A stretch of DNA of 64,000 nucleotides, from positions 62,001 through 126,000 of the forward strand of contig JABWCI010000002.1 of NCBI GenBank assembly GCA_013368515.1. The letters run 5' to 3'. Position numbers and translations under genes: made by a program. Under the pieces are notes generated by a model. That model made no database searches and was not told the origin of the DNA. It worked only from the letters and a program-made list of their open reading frames with translations. This DNA is from Candidatus Altimarinota bacterium (lineage in GTDB: Bacteria; Patescibacteriota; Gracilibacteria; BD1-5; UBA6164). Of the stretch, positions 50,294 to 60,756 are shown piece by piece (within the stretch, counting starts at the first letter, position 1; the number at the start of each line of letters is the position of its first letter).

Positions 50294-50542
50294 ATGTATT
50301 ATGTGTATATTATAAGAAGTTTAGAAAAAAAAGATGAATTTTATACTTGATTTTCTGAAAATCTGAAAGATAGAATAGAAGAACATAATTCTTGAAAATC
50401 TAAATATACACAAAAATATAAACCTTGGGAGCTGATTTTTTATTCAGCATTTCAAGATAAGAAACAAGCACTTGATTTTGAAAAATACTTAAAAACTAGT
50501 TCTTGAATAGCTTTTAGAAATAAAAGATTAATACAAAAATAA
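50294..50542 (+). CDS. Stand-alone GIY-YIG endonuclease domain protein (UPF0213 type)
   Basis: An 82-residue protein. MYYVYIIRSLEKKDEFYTGF contains the GIY-YIG core as YVYII..YTG, followed by ENLKDRIEEHNSGKSKYTQK (Arg and Glu/His of the fold) and KPWELIFYSAFQDKKQALDF then EKYLKTSSGIAFR. It is the single-domain form, about 80-95 residues. Such proteins are predicted nucleases; many lie beside short palindromic repeats in CPR genomes, and the palindrome cluster directly upstream fits. The link between nuclease and repeats is inference. It is followed by a long terminator-like stem. Confidence 0.88.
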
Positions 50543-50543
50543 C

Positions 50544-50608
50544 AAGTCTCTCCAAAAAATTCCATTACATATTTATAACATATGTTATGTTTTTTGAGGG
50601 ACTTTTTT
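50544..50608 (+). terminator. Long stem-loop after GIY-YIG gene
   Basis: AAGTCTCTCCAAAAAA can pair with TTTTTTGAGGGACTT, enclosing a smaller TAACATATGTTA palindrome; T-rich on the 3' side. Confidence 0.65.
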
Positions 50609-50634
50609 AGAGAATAAAACTATTTTTGAGTGTA

Positions 50635-50707
50635 TTTAAATGTTTTTAAATATATAAAAAAGTGGTTTTAATAGAAATAATTTATTATTTTAAAGTAATA
50701 TTAAAAT
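50635..50707 (+). promoter_or_regulatory. Shared promoter/operator repeat, copy A (before BRO-N/Fic gene)
   Basis: About 70 bases, TTTAAATGTTTTTAAATATA.. through TGGTTTTAATAGAAATA.., nearly the same as 51583-51652 before hsdM. Conservation of a noncoding block upstream of two adjacent genes implies shared control of both. Confidence 0.7.
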
Positions 50708-51571
50708 ATGAGTAAGGTTTCGATTAGATTTTTCGATGATAGGGAAGTTAGAGCTATTTGGGATGAGCAAAATTCTAAATGGTGGTATTCTATTATTGAT
50801 ATAATATCTATTTTAACAGATAGTAAATCTCCAAGAAAATATTGGAGTGTTATGAAAACAAGATTAAAAAAAGAATGAAATCAGTTGACTACAAAATGTA
50901 GCCAACTGAAATTGGAATCTTCAGATGGAAAAAAATATGCTACAGATTGTTTTTCTCAAGATGATATTTTAGAGGTTATTAAGCTCATTCCGTGAAAAAA
51001 CTCTATAAAATTTCTTGATTGGTTTACTTATAATGATAATAGTATTGACTGACAAAGTAAACTAAAAGCATATAATTTGTTTGAAAGTAATTTAATCAAT
51101 GAATTTGAAATTGGTACATCAAAATGATTACAACAAATACATGCATATCTTTTTGGTTGACTTTATGATTTTGCTTGAAAAATCAGACAAAAAAATATCT
51201 CAAAATGAGGTTTTAGATTTGCAAGTGCAGAGTTTTTAGAAGATACTCTAAAAGATATAGAAAAAATGCCAGAAAATACATTTGAAGAGATCATAAATAA
51301 ATACATAGAGATGAATATCGCTCATCCATTTATGGAATGAAATGGTAGAAGTGCAAGGATTTGGCTTGATCTTATTATGAAAAAACAATTAAAAAAATGT
51401 GTTGATTGGAGTCAAATAAGTAAAAATGACTATATGAATGCTATGATAGAAAGTCCTAAAAATACTGATAATATAACAAACTTGATAAAAAATGCATTAA
51501 CTCCAGAAATACATAGTCGTGAAATGTATATGAAATGAATCGATTATAGTTATTATTATGAAGAAGAATAA
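50708..51571 (+). CDS. Fic-domain protein with N-terminal BRO-N (antirepressor-like) domain
   Basis: A 287-residue protein with two domains. Residues 1-100 ([54 protein letters not shown]) match the BRO-N domain of phage antirepressors, a DNA-binding module. Residues 120-260 are a Fic domain: [20 protein letters not shown], the NISKGGFRFA loop and the catalytic [18 protein letters not shown] (His207), which is intact. Fic enzymes transfer AMP or another nucleotide to target proteins. No N-terminal inhibitory SxxxEG helix is seen. It is placed at the head of the restriction island and shares its upstream repeat with hsdM. It may be a toxin or a regulator. Confidence 0.85.
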
Positions 51572-51582
51572 AAAGCATTTAT

Positions 51583-51652
51583 TTTAAATGTTTTTGAATA
51601 TATAAAAAATGGTTTTAATAGAAATAGTTTAATTAATTTTAATGATGAAAAT
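51583..51652 (+). promoter_or_regulatory. Shared promoter/operator repeat, copy B (before hsdM)
   Basis: Second copy of the block at 50635-50707, with the same order of AAATGTTTTT, AATATATAAAAAA and TGGTTTTAATAGAAATA, and a one-base deletion. It fills nearly all of the gap between the Fic and hsdM genes. Confidence 0.7.
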
Positions 51653-53224
51653 ATGACAGATGCACAAAAACAACTCCTTGAAAAACAACTTTGGAATATA
51701 GCAGATGAACTTAGAGGTAAGATGTCTGCAGATGAGTTTAGAGATTATATTTTAGGGTTTATTTTTTATAAATATTTATCTGAAAAAATAGAATTAAAAG
51801 CTAATAAACTTTTAAAAGATTGATGAGTAAATAAAAAATATAATGAATTAAATACAAAAACTGAATCTGATATAATAGAAGCTGTAAAAGAGGAGTCTAT
51901 TGAAGATTTGTGATATTTTTTGATGCCACAAGAACTTTTTTCTGAAATAGCAAAAAAATGAAATAGTACAAGTGAAAAACAAGATAATAATTTCATACTT
52001 GATGATTTACAAAAAATCTTAAAAAATATAGAATCTTCTACTATGTGAGCTGATAGTGAAGATGATTTTAATGATTTATTTAGAGATTTAGATTTAACTA
52101 ATCCTAAACTTGGTAGAACTACAGAAGAAAAAAATAAACTAGTTTCAAAGATATTATGACACTTAGATAAAATAGATTTTGCTTTAGAAAATACTGAAAT
52201 AGATGTACTTTGAGATGCTTATGAATATCTAATAGCACAATTTGCAAGTTGAGCAGGAAAAAAAGCATGAGAATTTTATACACCACAACAAGTTTCTACA
52301 ATTCTTGCGAAACTTGTAACAAGTGGAAAAACTCAAATAAAATCAGTTTATGATCCAACTTGTTGAAGTTGAAGTCTACTTTTGAGAGTTGCAAAACAAG
52401 TAAAACAAGTTTGAGAATTTTTTGGTCAAGAAATGAATCTAACAACATACAATCTTGCTCGTATGAATATGATTTTGCACGATGTAAATTATAGAAATTT
52501 TGATATAAAAAATGGTGATACTTTAGAACATCCAGAACATTTAGAAAAAAGATTTGAAGCAATAGTTGCAAATCCTCCATTTTCTCTTCAATGGTCTCAT
52601 CAATGAAAAAATACTGATGATAGATTTAGTCAATATTGAAGATTAGCTCCTATAAAAAGAGCTGATTATGCTTTTGTACAACATATGATTTATCAACTTG
52701 ATGAAAATGGTATTATGGCAGTTGTATTACCACATTGAGTTTTATTTACAGGTGATGCAAATTGACATATAAGAAGATATTTAATAGAAAATAAAAATTA
52801 TTTAGATACTGTTATATGATTACCAGCAAATATATTTTATGGTACTTCTATACCTACTTGTATTTTGGTATTTAAAAAATGTAGAGAAAATCCAGATGAT
52901 ATCTTGTTTATAGATGCCTCAAATGATTTTGAAAAAGGAAAAAATCAAAATAGATTGAGAGATGAAGATATAGAAAAAATTATTGATACTTATAAAAATA
53001 GAACTGAAATAAAAAAATATTCTCATAAAGCAAATTTAACTGAAATATCAGAAAATGATTACAATTTAAATATTCCTCGTTATGTAGATACTTTTGAAGA
53101 AGAAGATGAAATAGATTTAAATTCAGTTGCTGAAAGGATTATAGAAATAGAAAAAGAAAGTGAAATTTTAGATGAGAAAATAAGAAATTATTGTAATGAG
53201 CTCTGAATAAAAAGTCCATTTTAG
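51653..53224 (+). CDS. hsdM: Type I restriction-modification methyltransferase subunit HsdM
   Basis: A 523-residue N6-adenine methyltransferase. HsdM N-terminal helical domain: [20 protein letters not shown] and [20 protein letters not shown]-binding block [20 protein letters not shown] (about residues 235-254) and catalytic NPPF at Asn307 ([17 protein letters not shown]), with [20 protein letters not shown] downstream. It forms M2S with HsdS for methylation and R2M2S with HsdR for cleavage. Length is standard. It precedes the NYN nuclease gene by 68 bases. The stop is TAG. Confidence 0.97.
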
Positions 53225-53292
53225 TTAAAAATTTTACTCTTAATTTTTAATTTTTAAAATTGATACTGATTTTAAAGTTAATTTAATAAATT

Positions 53293-53799
53293 ATGACAAC
53301 AAAAGAAAGGAATATAGCTTTTATAGATGCCCAAAATTTACATCTATGAACAGCATCAGAGGATTGGAAAATAGATTTTAAAAGATTTAGAATTTATTTA
53401 AAAGATAAATTTCATATAGAGGAAGCTTATTTTTTCTTATGATTTATTAATGACGATCATAAAGAAATGTATAGAAAAATACAAAAAGCAGGTTTTATAT
53501 TAGAATTCAGAGATCATAATTCTAATATGTTATGAAAGAAAAAATGAAATGTAGATGTTGATATAGTTTTTGAAGTTATGCATAGACTTCTAGAAGAAGA
53601 TGATTTTAATAAAATTGTATTAGTTACTTGAGATTGAGATTATATTCAGTTAGTTAAATATTTAATTCAAAAAGAAAGGTTGAAAAGGATTTTGTTTCCA
53701 AATAGTAAATATTCTAGTTTATATAAACCTTTTAAGGATTTATATTGAATGAATCTTTCTGAAGAGAGAGTGAAGAATATATTAAAATTTATACAATAA
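53293..53799 (+). CDS. NYN-domain (PIN-like) nuclease, LabA/DUF88 type
   Basis: A 168-residue protein. RNIAFIDAQNLHLGTASEDW gives the first catalytic Asp, GNVDVDIVFEVMHRLL (about residue 85) the central acids, and IVLVTGDGDYIQLVKYLIQK (about 112) the D-x-D site. This is the NYN/LabA fold of metal-dependent RNases. It sits between hsdM and hsdS, where small accessory nucleases occur in many type I loci. Its target could be RNA of invading elements or tRNA, but that is inference. It ends in an imperfect hairpin. TGA codes glycines in the catalytic block. Confidence 0.85.
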
Positions 53800-53843
53800 A
53801 AAAGAGCCGTCCGGAAGCACTAACACTTTTAGGAGACTCTTTT
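53798..53843 (+). terminator. Imperfect hairpin after the NYN gene
   Basis: AAAAGAGCCGTCC can pair with GGAGACTCTTTT; mismatched, with a 20-base loop. It separates hsdM-NYN from hsdS. Confidence 0.5.
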
Positions 53844-53932
53844 GTCGTGAACATATAAATTATATCAAAAATAATCTATTTTGTCAAAAATACTTTTATT
53901 ATTTATCTTGACATCATTTAATAATTAAACCT

Positions 53933-55078
53933 ATGACACAAATAAAAGCACATATTCCAAAAATAAGATTTAAAGAATTTTCTTGAGAATGGGAAAATTG
54001 AAAAATAGAAGATAATTTTCAAGTTCGTATGTGTAAAATAATTTTTAATCATGAAACTTCTAATGATTGAGAAATCCCATTTTATAAAATATGAACTATT
54101 TGAAAACAAGCAGATTCTTTTATTTCAAAAGAACTTTTTGATGAGTATAAAACAAAATATAATTATCCTAAAAAGTGAGAGTTAATGCTTACTTGTAGCT
54201 GAACAGTTTGAAGAACAATAATTTTTGATTGAAAAGATTCTTATTTTCAAGATTCAAATATAGTTTGGCTAGATAATCAAAAATCTGAAATAAATAATAA
54301 TTTTCTTTATTATATTATATCAAACTATGATTGGTGAAAATTAAATGCAACTACAATCACAAGAATATATAATGATGATTTAAGAAAATTAAAAATTTCT
54401 TTCCCTTCTCTTCCAGAACAACAAAAAATTGCTTCTTTTCTCTCATCAGTTGATGAAAAAATAGAAAAAATCAAAGAAAAAAAGAAAAATCTTGAAGAGT
54501 ATAAAAAGTGAGTTATGCAAAAGATTTTTAGTCAAGAAATAAGATTTAAAGATGAGAATTGAGAAGAGTTTGGAGAGTGGGAAGAGAAGAAGTTGGCAGA
54601 GATTTGTGAAAAACAATCTTCAAATATCTCTGCAAATACTTTAGAAACAAATACTTGAAATTATAAAATTTATTGAGCAACTTGATTTTTAAAATTCATT
54701 GATTTTTATCAAGAAGAAGATGATTATATATCAATAGTTAAAGATTGAGCTTGAGTTTGAAGAGTTTTATATTGTGAATGAAAAAGTTCAGTTTTAGGAA
54801 CTTTAGATAAAATCAAACCTAAAAAATGAACAAATTTAAATTTTTTACTTTCAGTATTAAGCAATATTGATTTTACTAAATATACTATTTGAAGTACAAT
54901 TCCACATATTTATTTTAAAGATTATTGAAAAGAGAAAGTTAATCTTCCAACTTTAAAAGAACAAGAAAAAATCGCAGATTTTTTATCTGGAATTGATGAA
55001 AAAATAGAAAAAGTAAGTGATGAACTTGAAAAAATGAAAGAGTTTAAAAAAGGTTTGTTGCAGGGGATGTTTGTTTAA
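53933..55078 (+). CDS. hsdS: Type I restriction specificity subunit HsdS
   Basis: A 381-residue protein with the two-fold architecture of HsdS. TRD1 covers about residues 10-165 ([36 protein letters not shown]), ending in the conserved helix [23 protein letters not shown]2 follows from about 205 ([20 protein letters not shown]) and ends in [20 protein letters not shown]. The similar helices space the two target-recognition domains that read the bipartite DNA site. The start at 53933 gives the standard N-terminus; the molecule looks intact. Confidence 0.93.
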
Positions 55079-55105
55079 TTAGTTTATATTTAAATTTTAG
55101 AAATT

Positions 55106-55822
55106 ATGGAAAATAAAATTTATAAAAAATACGATTTTAGCTTTTATTTAACTAAAGAAAATTTTAATAAATTATATGATTTTTTAAATAAATATTATAA
55201 TAAAATAGATTTAGAAATAATTATTAGAGATTCTACTGAAATTAAACTAACAAAAGAGGATTTTCTAAATTACGATAATTATTATTGAGAAGATATAATT
55301 GAACTTAAAATTAATTGTAGTATTAGTAATGATTATAAAAACAGCTTAGATATAAAACTTTGAGATAGTGATATAAATGATTTTTTCGAATCTTGAAATA
55401 GCTTTAGATTACACTCAACTGATAAATTAAAGTTTAAAGAAATTAAAGAATGATTAGAAAAAATACTATTTAATGATTTTAAAGTTTGGTATAGTTTTTT
55501 AAATAAATGAGTTATATATTCTATTTTAAATGTTATAATACTAGATATTATAATATATTTATGTTTTAAAAATTATTTTGACCATGAAAATAAATATATA
55601 ATTATTTATCTTTTATCAATTGCTGTGCTTATTTTTATACAACATACTCCATATAAAGCATTATTCAGGTTTATTTTTCCTAAATTTATTTTTTGAATAT
55701 GAAATCAAGAAAAACAAATTGAAAATAAAAAAAATTGGAGAAATATAATTTTCATAGTTATTATATTGTGAATAATATTATCAATAGTAGGTAGTTATTT
55801 ATATAGTTTTATATCTAAATAA
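55106..55822 (+). CDS. Membrane protein within the restriction locus, unknown
   Basis: A 238-residue protein. The first 135 residues are soluble, acidic and beta-rich (YDFSFYLTKENFNKLYDFLN, LEIIIRDSTEIKLTKED, IIELKINCSISNDYKNSL). Then come three hydrophobic helices: GVIYSILNVIILDIIIYLCF, IIIYLLSIAVLIFIQ and IIFIVIILGIILSIVGSYLYS. No known domain. It is placed between hsdS and the second Fic gene and has the same orientation as both. Membrane proteins inside defence islands can be effectors, but nothing in the sequence shows that here. Confidence 0.7.
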
Positions 55823-55937
55823 TTCAGAAAATAATCTAATAAAAACACCCAACATTTTTATATAAATTTAATGATTATAAGTTGATTATTTAAAAAATCA
55901 TTATCAATTAATTATATTATGATAATGTTTTGATAAT

Positions 55938-56047
55938 ATAATACTACTAATTAGTAATAAACTAGTAATATTATAGTAATATAATTTGATTTATATAAAA
56001 ATAATATATAATACTACTAATTAGTAATAAATTAGTAATGTTTTAGT
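55938..56047 (+). promoter_or_regulatory. Two direct repeats with palindromic core, operator-like
   Basis: A 40-base unit ATAATACTACTAATTAGTAA.. occurs at 55938-55977 and 56008-56047, exactly 70 bases apart. Each contains the 12-base palindrome TACTAATTAGTA (55945-55956, 56015-56026) and a downstream half-site CTAGTAAT. They lie just before the Fic gene at 56069, whose C-terminus looks like a winged helix, so autoregulation is likely. This is inference. Confidence 0.75.
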
Positions 56048-56068
56048 TGTATAATTTAAAAATTATTT

Positions 56069-57397
56069 ATGATAGAATATAAAATAGAAAAACCTGATTT
56101 TTTAAAAATTTCAAAAGAAAGAAAAGCTTTTTTAAATGAAAATATGTTTAAATTATTTTTCAAATATAATTTATTTAAGTATTCAAATGAAACTTATTAT
56201 TATTGGGATAAAATTAAATTTCAAACTCTTCCAGAAGAATTAGAAAATCATATAGAGCTTTGGTATATTGTGTCAAATGTTAGAATTTTATCATATACTG
56301 TAGTTAATGATAAAAATGGAAATCATTTTCTACTTGAAAAACCTAAATTTTTAGAGGAATTATTACACAAGCTTGATTTATCATTAGGATGAACTTTTTT
56401 ATGAATGAATTTTAACGATAATGAAAGAAAAATATTTTTACAAAATGGTATTACAGAAGAAGCAATTTCAACAAGTCAATTAGAGTGAGCTATGACTAGT
56501 TCAAAAGATGCTCGTGAGATGATACAAAAATGAAGAAAACCAATCACAAAAGATGAGAAAATGATTTTAAATAGTTATAAGGCTATGAATTTCATAAATA
56601 GTGAGGAATTTTTAGAAAAAAAACTTAGTATAGAGTCACTTTTAGAATTACAAAGTATTTTAACTAAAGATACTTTAGATGATAAAACAGAAGAATGAAG
56701 ATTTAGAAATGATAGTGATGAAATAGTTGTTCAAAATTCTACTTGAACAGAGATTTATCATATCCCACCAAATGAAAAAATATTGCAAGAAGAACTTAAA
56801 AAACTTGTTTCTTATGCTAATGATGAAGATTCTAATTTTACACACCCTTTTATCAAAGCAACTATATTACATTTTTGGATTTGATATTTACATCCTTTTT
56901 GTGATTGAAATGGTAGAACTGCTAGGAGTCTATTTTATTGGTATTTATTAAAAAAATGATATTGGGGATTTAGTTATATTCCTATTTCAAGTGTTATTAA
57001 AAATTCTAAAACACAATATAATAATGCATATATTTACAGTGAACAAGATGACAATAACTTAACTTATTTTTTAGTCTATATAGCAAATAAAACAAAACAA
57101 GCTTTTGAAGATTTTGAAAAATATTTAGATAAAAAAAGAAAAGAACAAAAATCTGTTATTTCTCTAGTTAGTCATTTATGATTAAATGAAAGACAGACAA
57201 AACTTATTTCTTATTTTTTAAAGAATAATTGAAGTTATACAAATAATTCAATTCATAAAAATTATTATTGAATTGCAATAGATACTGCTAAAAGAGATTT
57301 AGAATATTTGCTTGAAAAATGATTTTTAATAAAACAAAAACAATGAAAATATGTAAATTATTTTCCAGTAAAAAATTTAGCAGATTTAATAAAATAA
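56069..57397 (+). CDS. Fic-family protein with inhibitory helix and C-terminal winged helix
   Basis: A 442-residue protein. An N-terminal region of about 120 residues precedes an inhibitory motif EEAISTSQLEGAMTS (about 130-145; the S/T-x3-E-G pattern of class II Fic proteins that self-block ATP). The catalytic motif is LHPFCDGNGRTARSLF (His275), intact. The last 80 residues (LGLNERQTKLISYFLKNNGS, TAKRDLEYLLEKGFLIKQ) look like a winged helix-turn-helix. Probably a protein AMP-transferase held off by its own helix and regulating its own promoter through the repeats upstream. The hsdR start follows three bases after its stop, so it is embedded in the restriction operon. Confidence 0.88.
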
Positions 57398-57400
57398 TCT

Positions 57401-60220
57401 ATGAACACAATCCAATCAGAAGCACAACTAGAAAATAATCTAATAAAACAACTACAAGGTCTAGAATATGATTTTGTAACTATAAAAGATGAAAAAGAAC
57501 TTCTAGAAAATCTGAAAAAACAACTTGAAATACACAATTTTAAAACTCTAAATTGAAAAACTCTAACAAATACAGAATTTGATAGAGTTTTAAATCATCT
57601 TAATAAATGAAATGTATTTGAAAGAGCGAAGATTTTGAGAGATAAAATGAGTTTAGAGCTTGATAATGGTAATAAAGCTTGGATTGAGTTTATAAATATG
57701 GATAATTGGTGTCAAAATGAGTTTCAAGTAACAAATCAAATAACTATAGAATGAACTTATAAAAATCGTTATGATGTCACTTTACTTATAAATGGGCTTC
57801 CTCTTGTACAAATAGAACTCAAAAGAAGATGACTCGAACTCAAAGAAGCCTTTAATCAAACAAATCGTTACCAAAGACATAGTTTTTGAAGTGGTATTTG
57901 ATTATTTTCTTATGTTCAATTATTTGTTATAAGTAACGGAGTAAATACAAAGTATTATGCAAATAATAGAAAACAAAGTTTTAAACAAACTTTTTTCTGG
58001 TCAGATGTAAAAAATGAAAACATCACAAAACTAGAAGATTTTACAAAAGTTTTTTTAGAGCCTTGTCATATATCTAAAATGATCACTAGATATATAGTTT
58101 TAAACGAAACTGATAAGATACTTATGGTTTTGAGACCTTATCAATATTTTGCTGTTGAAGCGATTGTTGATAGAGTAAAAAATTCTACTAAAAATGGTTA
58201 TATTTGGCATACAACTTGAAGTGGTAAAACTCTTACTTCTTTTAAGACTGCCCAAATACTTACTAGAATCCCAGAAGTGAAAAAAGTAGTTTTTGTTGTA
58301 GATAGAAAAGATCTAGATTATCAAACTACAAAAGAATTTAATAGTTTTTCAAAATGAAGTATTGATTGAACTGATAATACAACTCAATTAGTAAAACAAT
58401 TTGAGGACAATAACACTCCATTGATTGTTACAACTATACAAAAGCTAAATACAGCTATTTCAAAAGAGAAATATTTGAAAAAAATGGAAGCTTTATCGTG
58501 AGAAAAAATAGTTTTTATCTTTGATGAATGCCATAGAAGTCAATTTTGAGATACTCATGATAGAGTCAAAAAATTTTTTACAAACAATCAAATGTTTGGT
58601 TTTACTGGAACTCCTATATTTGCAGAAAATCACAATAATAAAAGAACTACAAAAGATCTTTTTGAAGAACAACTTCATAGTTATGTCATCACTGATGCTA
58701 TAAAAGATGAAAATGTTTTGAGGTTTTCTGTTGAATATATAGGAAAGTACAAAGAGAAATCAAATACCAATCTTGACATTCAAGTAGAAGATATTGATAC
58801 AAAAGAATTACTGGAATCACCAGATAGACTGGAAAAAATAACTAAGTATATAATAGATAATCATAATTCAAAAACACATAATAAAAGTTTTACTGCTATG
58901 TTTTGTGTGAGTTCTGTTGATACTCTTATTAAGTATTATGAATTATTTAAAAAACAAAATCACAATTTAAAAATAGCTACTATATTTTCTTATGGAGTAA
59001 ATGAAGATGACAAAGATGCTGATTGATTAAATGATGATGTAAATTTAGATATTCCAGAGAATCAAGTAAATAAACATAGTAGAGAAAAACTGGATGAATT
59101 TATATCAGATTATAATAAAACTTTTTGAACAAAATTTTCTACAAAAGATACTGGGGATTTTTATAATTATTACAATGATATAGCAAAAAAGGTAAAAGAA
59201 AGACAAATAGATATTTTACTTGTTGTAAATATGTTTTTGACTTGATTTGATAGTAAAACACTAAATACTTTATATGTAGATAAAAATCTAAGATATCATT
59301 GACTTGTACAAGCTTTTTCTAGAACAAATAGAATATTAAATGAACAAAAATCACAAGGTAATATAGTTTGTTTTAGAAACTTAAAACAAAATGTAGATGA
59401 TGCAATTGCACTTTTTTCAAATAAAGACGCAAAAGAAATTATTTTGATTGAAAGTTTTGAAACTTATGTTAAGTATTTTAATAATGCTTTAGAAAAGCTT
59501 ATTTTAATAGCTCCAAGTATAGAATCTGTGGACTGACTTATTTCAGAAGAAGAACAATTTGAATTTGTAAAAGCTTTTAGAGATTTACTCAGACTTAAAA
59601 ATATACTTGAAACTTTTGTTGATTTTAGTTTTGATAAACTTGAAATTGATGAACAAACATTTGAGGATTATAAATCAAAATATCTAGATATTTATAGAAA
59701 AGTAAAAATAGATAATGAAAAAAATAAAGTTTCAATTCTTGATGATGTAGATTTTGAACTTGAACTTCTTGCAACTGATATAATAAATGTAGATTATATA
59801 TTAAAGCTTCTTTGAAATATACTTGATTCTAGTGATGAAAATTATAAATTAAAGCTTAAAGAACAAGTTTTAAGAACTGTTTCATCAGATCCAAAGATGA
59901 TGAGTAAAAGAGACCTAATTGAGAGATTTATAGAAGAAAATCTTTGAAATATAAAAGATTCTTCAAATTTATCAAATGAGTTTGATAAATTTATGATAAT
60001 ACAAAAATCAAAAGAATTTGAAAAAATGTGTAAAGAAGAAGATATTGATTCTGCTAGATTTGCAAAATTGATAAATGATTATCTTTATACTGAAAAGATG
60101 CCATTAAAAGAAGAAATAGCTGAAACATTGAATTATAAACCAAAATTACTTGAAAGAAAAAATGTAATTGAAAGAATAAAAAATAAGCTTGTAGAATTTA
60201 TAAATATTTTTGAAAGTTAA
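57401..60220 (+). CDS. hsdR: Type I restriction endonuclease subunit HsdR
   Basis: A 939-residue translocase/nuclease. N-terminal nuclease region has [20 protein letters not shown] and [18 protein letters not shown], with Asp and E-x-K of the PD-(D/E)xK site. The helicase part: [13 protein letters not shown], Walker [19 protein letters not shown] (about residue 267), [17 protein letters not shown] box [11 protein letters not shown] (Asp375), [11 protein letters not shown], then [20 protein letters not shown] and AFSRTNRI. It uses ATP to pull DNA and cuts away from the site. It looks intact in full length, and ends at a strong terminator closing the hsd operon. Confidence 0.96.
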
Positions 60221-60256
60221 AAACCCCTAGAAAACTAATTTCTAGGGGTTTTTTTT
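60219..60256. terminator. Terminator of the hsd operon
   Basis: Stem AAAAACCCCTAGAAA / TTTCTAGGGGTTTTT with T-run, directly after hsdR; the stop of the DUF1801 gene (60242, opposite strand) lies in the right arm. Confidence 0.9.
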
Positions 60257-60583
60257 ATATCTCACAATCTCTCATATCAATTCGTAAGGAATCTCTTTAT
60301 CAAGAGAAAATTGAATAGTTCATTTTGATATCTTGTATACTGATAATTTAGCTGAAAATACTTCTATAGCTTCAGGTCATGGAAAAAGTGATATATGTTT
60401 TTTAAAAGCTCAAAAATGTACTATATTTTTTTCAGATAGTTTAAAAGTAGGTACTCCATAATTTATAGTTTCTGTTAAATCTGGATTTGCTTCTACAATA
60501 GTTTTTCTCACTTTTTGAAGAATGATTTGTACATCACTAGGAAAACTTGATATATAATCATCTATAGTTTTTGTTTCTTGCAT
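60242..60583 (-). CDS. DUF1801 protein (YdhG-like)
   Basis: A 113-residue protein. TIDDYISSFPSDVQIILQKV and LTETINYGVPTFKLSEKNIV give the DUF1801 signature, with HFGAFKKHISLFPGPEAIEV. YdhG-like proteins are small alpha-beta proteins, proposed in some bacteria to deliver iron (Fra-like) or to act with DNA repair; the function is not established. Length is typical. It is convergent with hsdR, which overlaps in the terminator, and has its own promoter region upstream. Confidence 0.86.
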
Positions 60584-60660
60584 ATTTACTAGAGGATTTT
60601 TTTAAAATAGTATGTTTATATTATTGTATTATTTTGTATTAAAACAAATTATTTTGATTT

Positions 60661-60756
60661 AATTTTAATACGGATTTAATATGCTGGACATTATTTTAAA
60701 ATGAGTATAGTTAGAGTATTTAATAATTAAAAAAATGAATATGTTAAATAAAATTA
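60661..60756 (+). repeat. 96-base promoter repeat, copy 1
   Basis: From AATTTTAATACGGATTTAAT to the first codons of the 60735 gene. It matches 61384-61479 at about 88 of 96 bases. Contains TGGACA (60685), a 15-base spacer and TATAGT (60706), plausible promoter boxes. Confidence 0.85.

Noticed and set aside
55938-56047. CRISPR array
   Set aside because: Only two copies of an AT-rich repeat with a palindromic core and a 30-base gap; better explained as operators. No cas genes are present.
49563-60256. Integrase with att sites of an integrated phage or plasmid
   Set aside because: I found no tyrosine or serine recombinase and no second copy of the ssrA 3' end in the window, so the boundaries of a mobile element cannot be shown.
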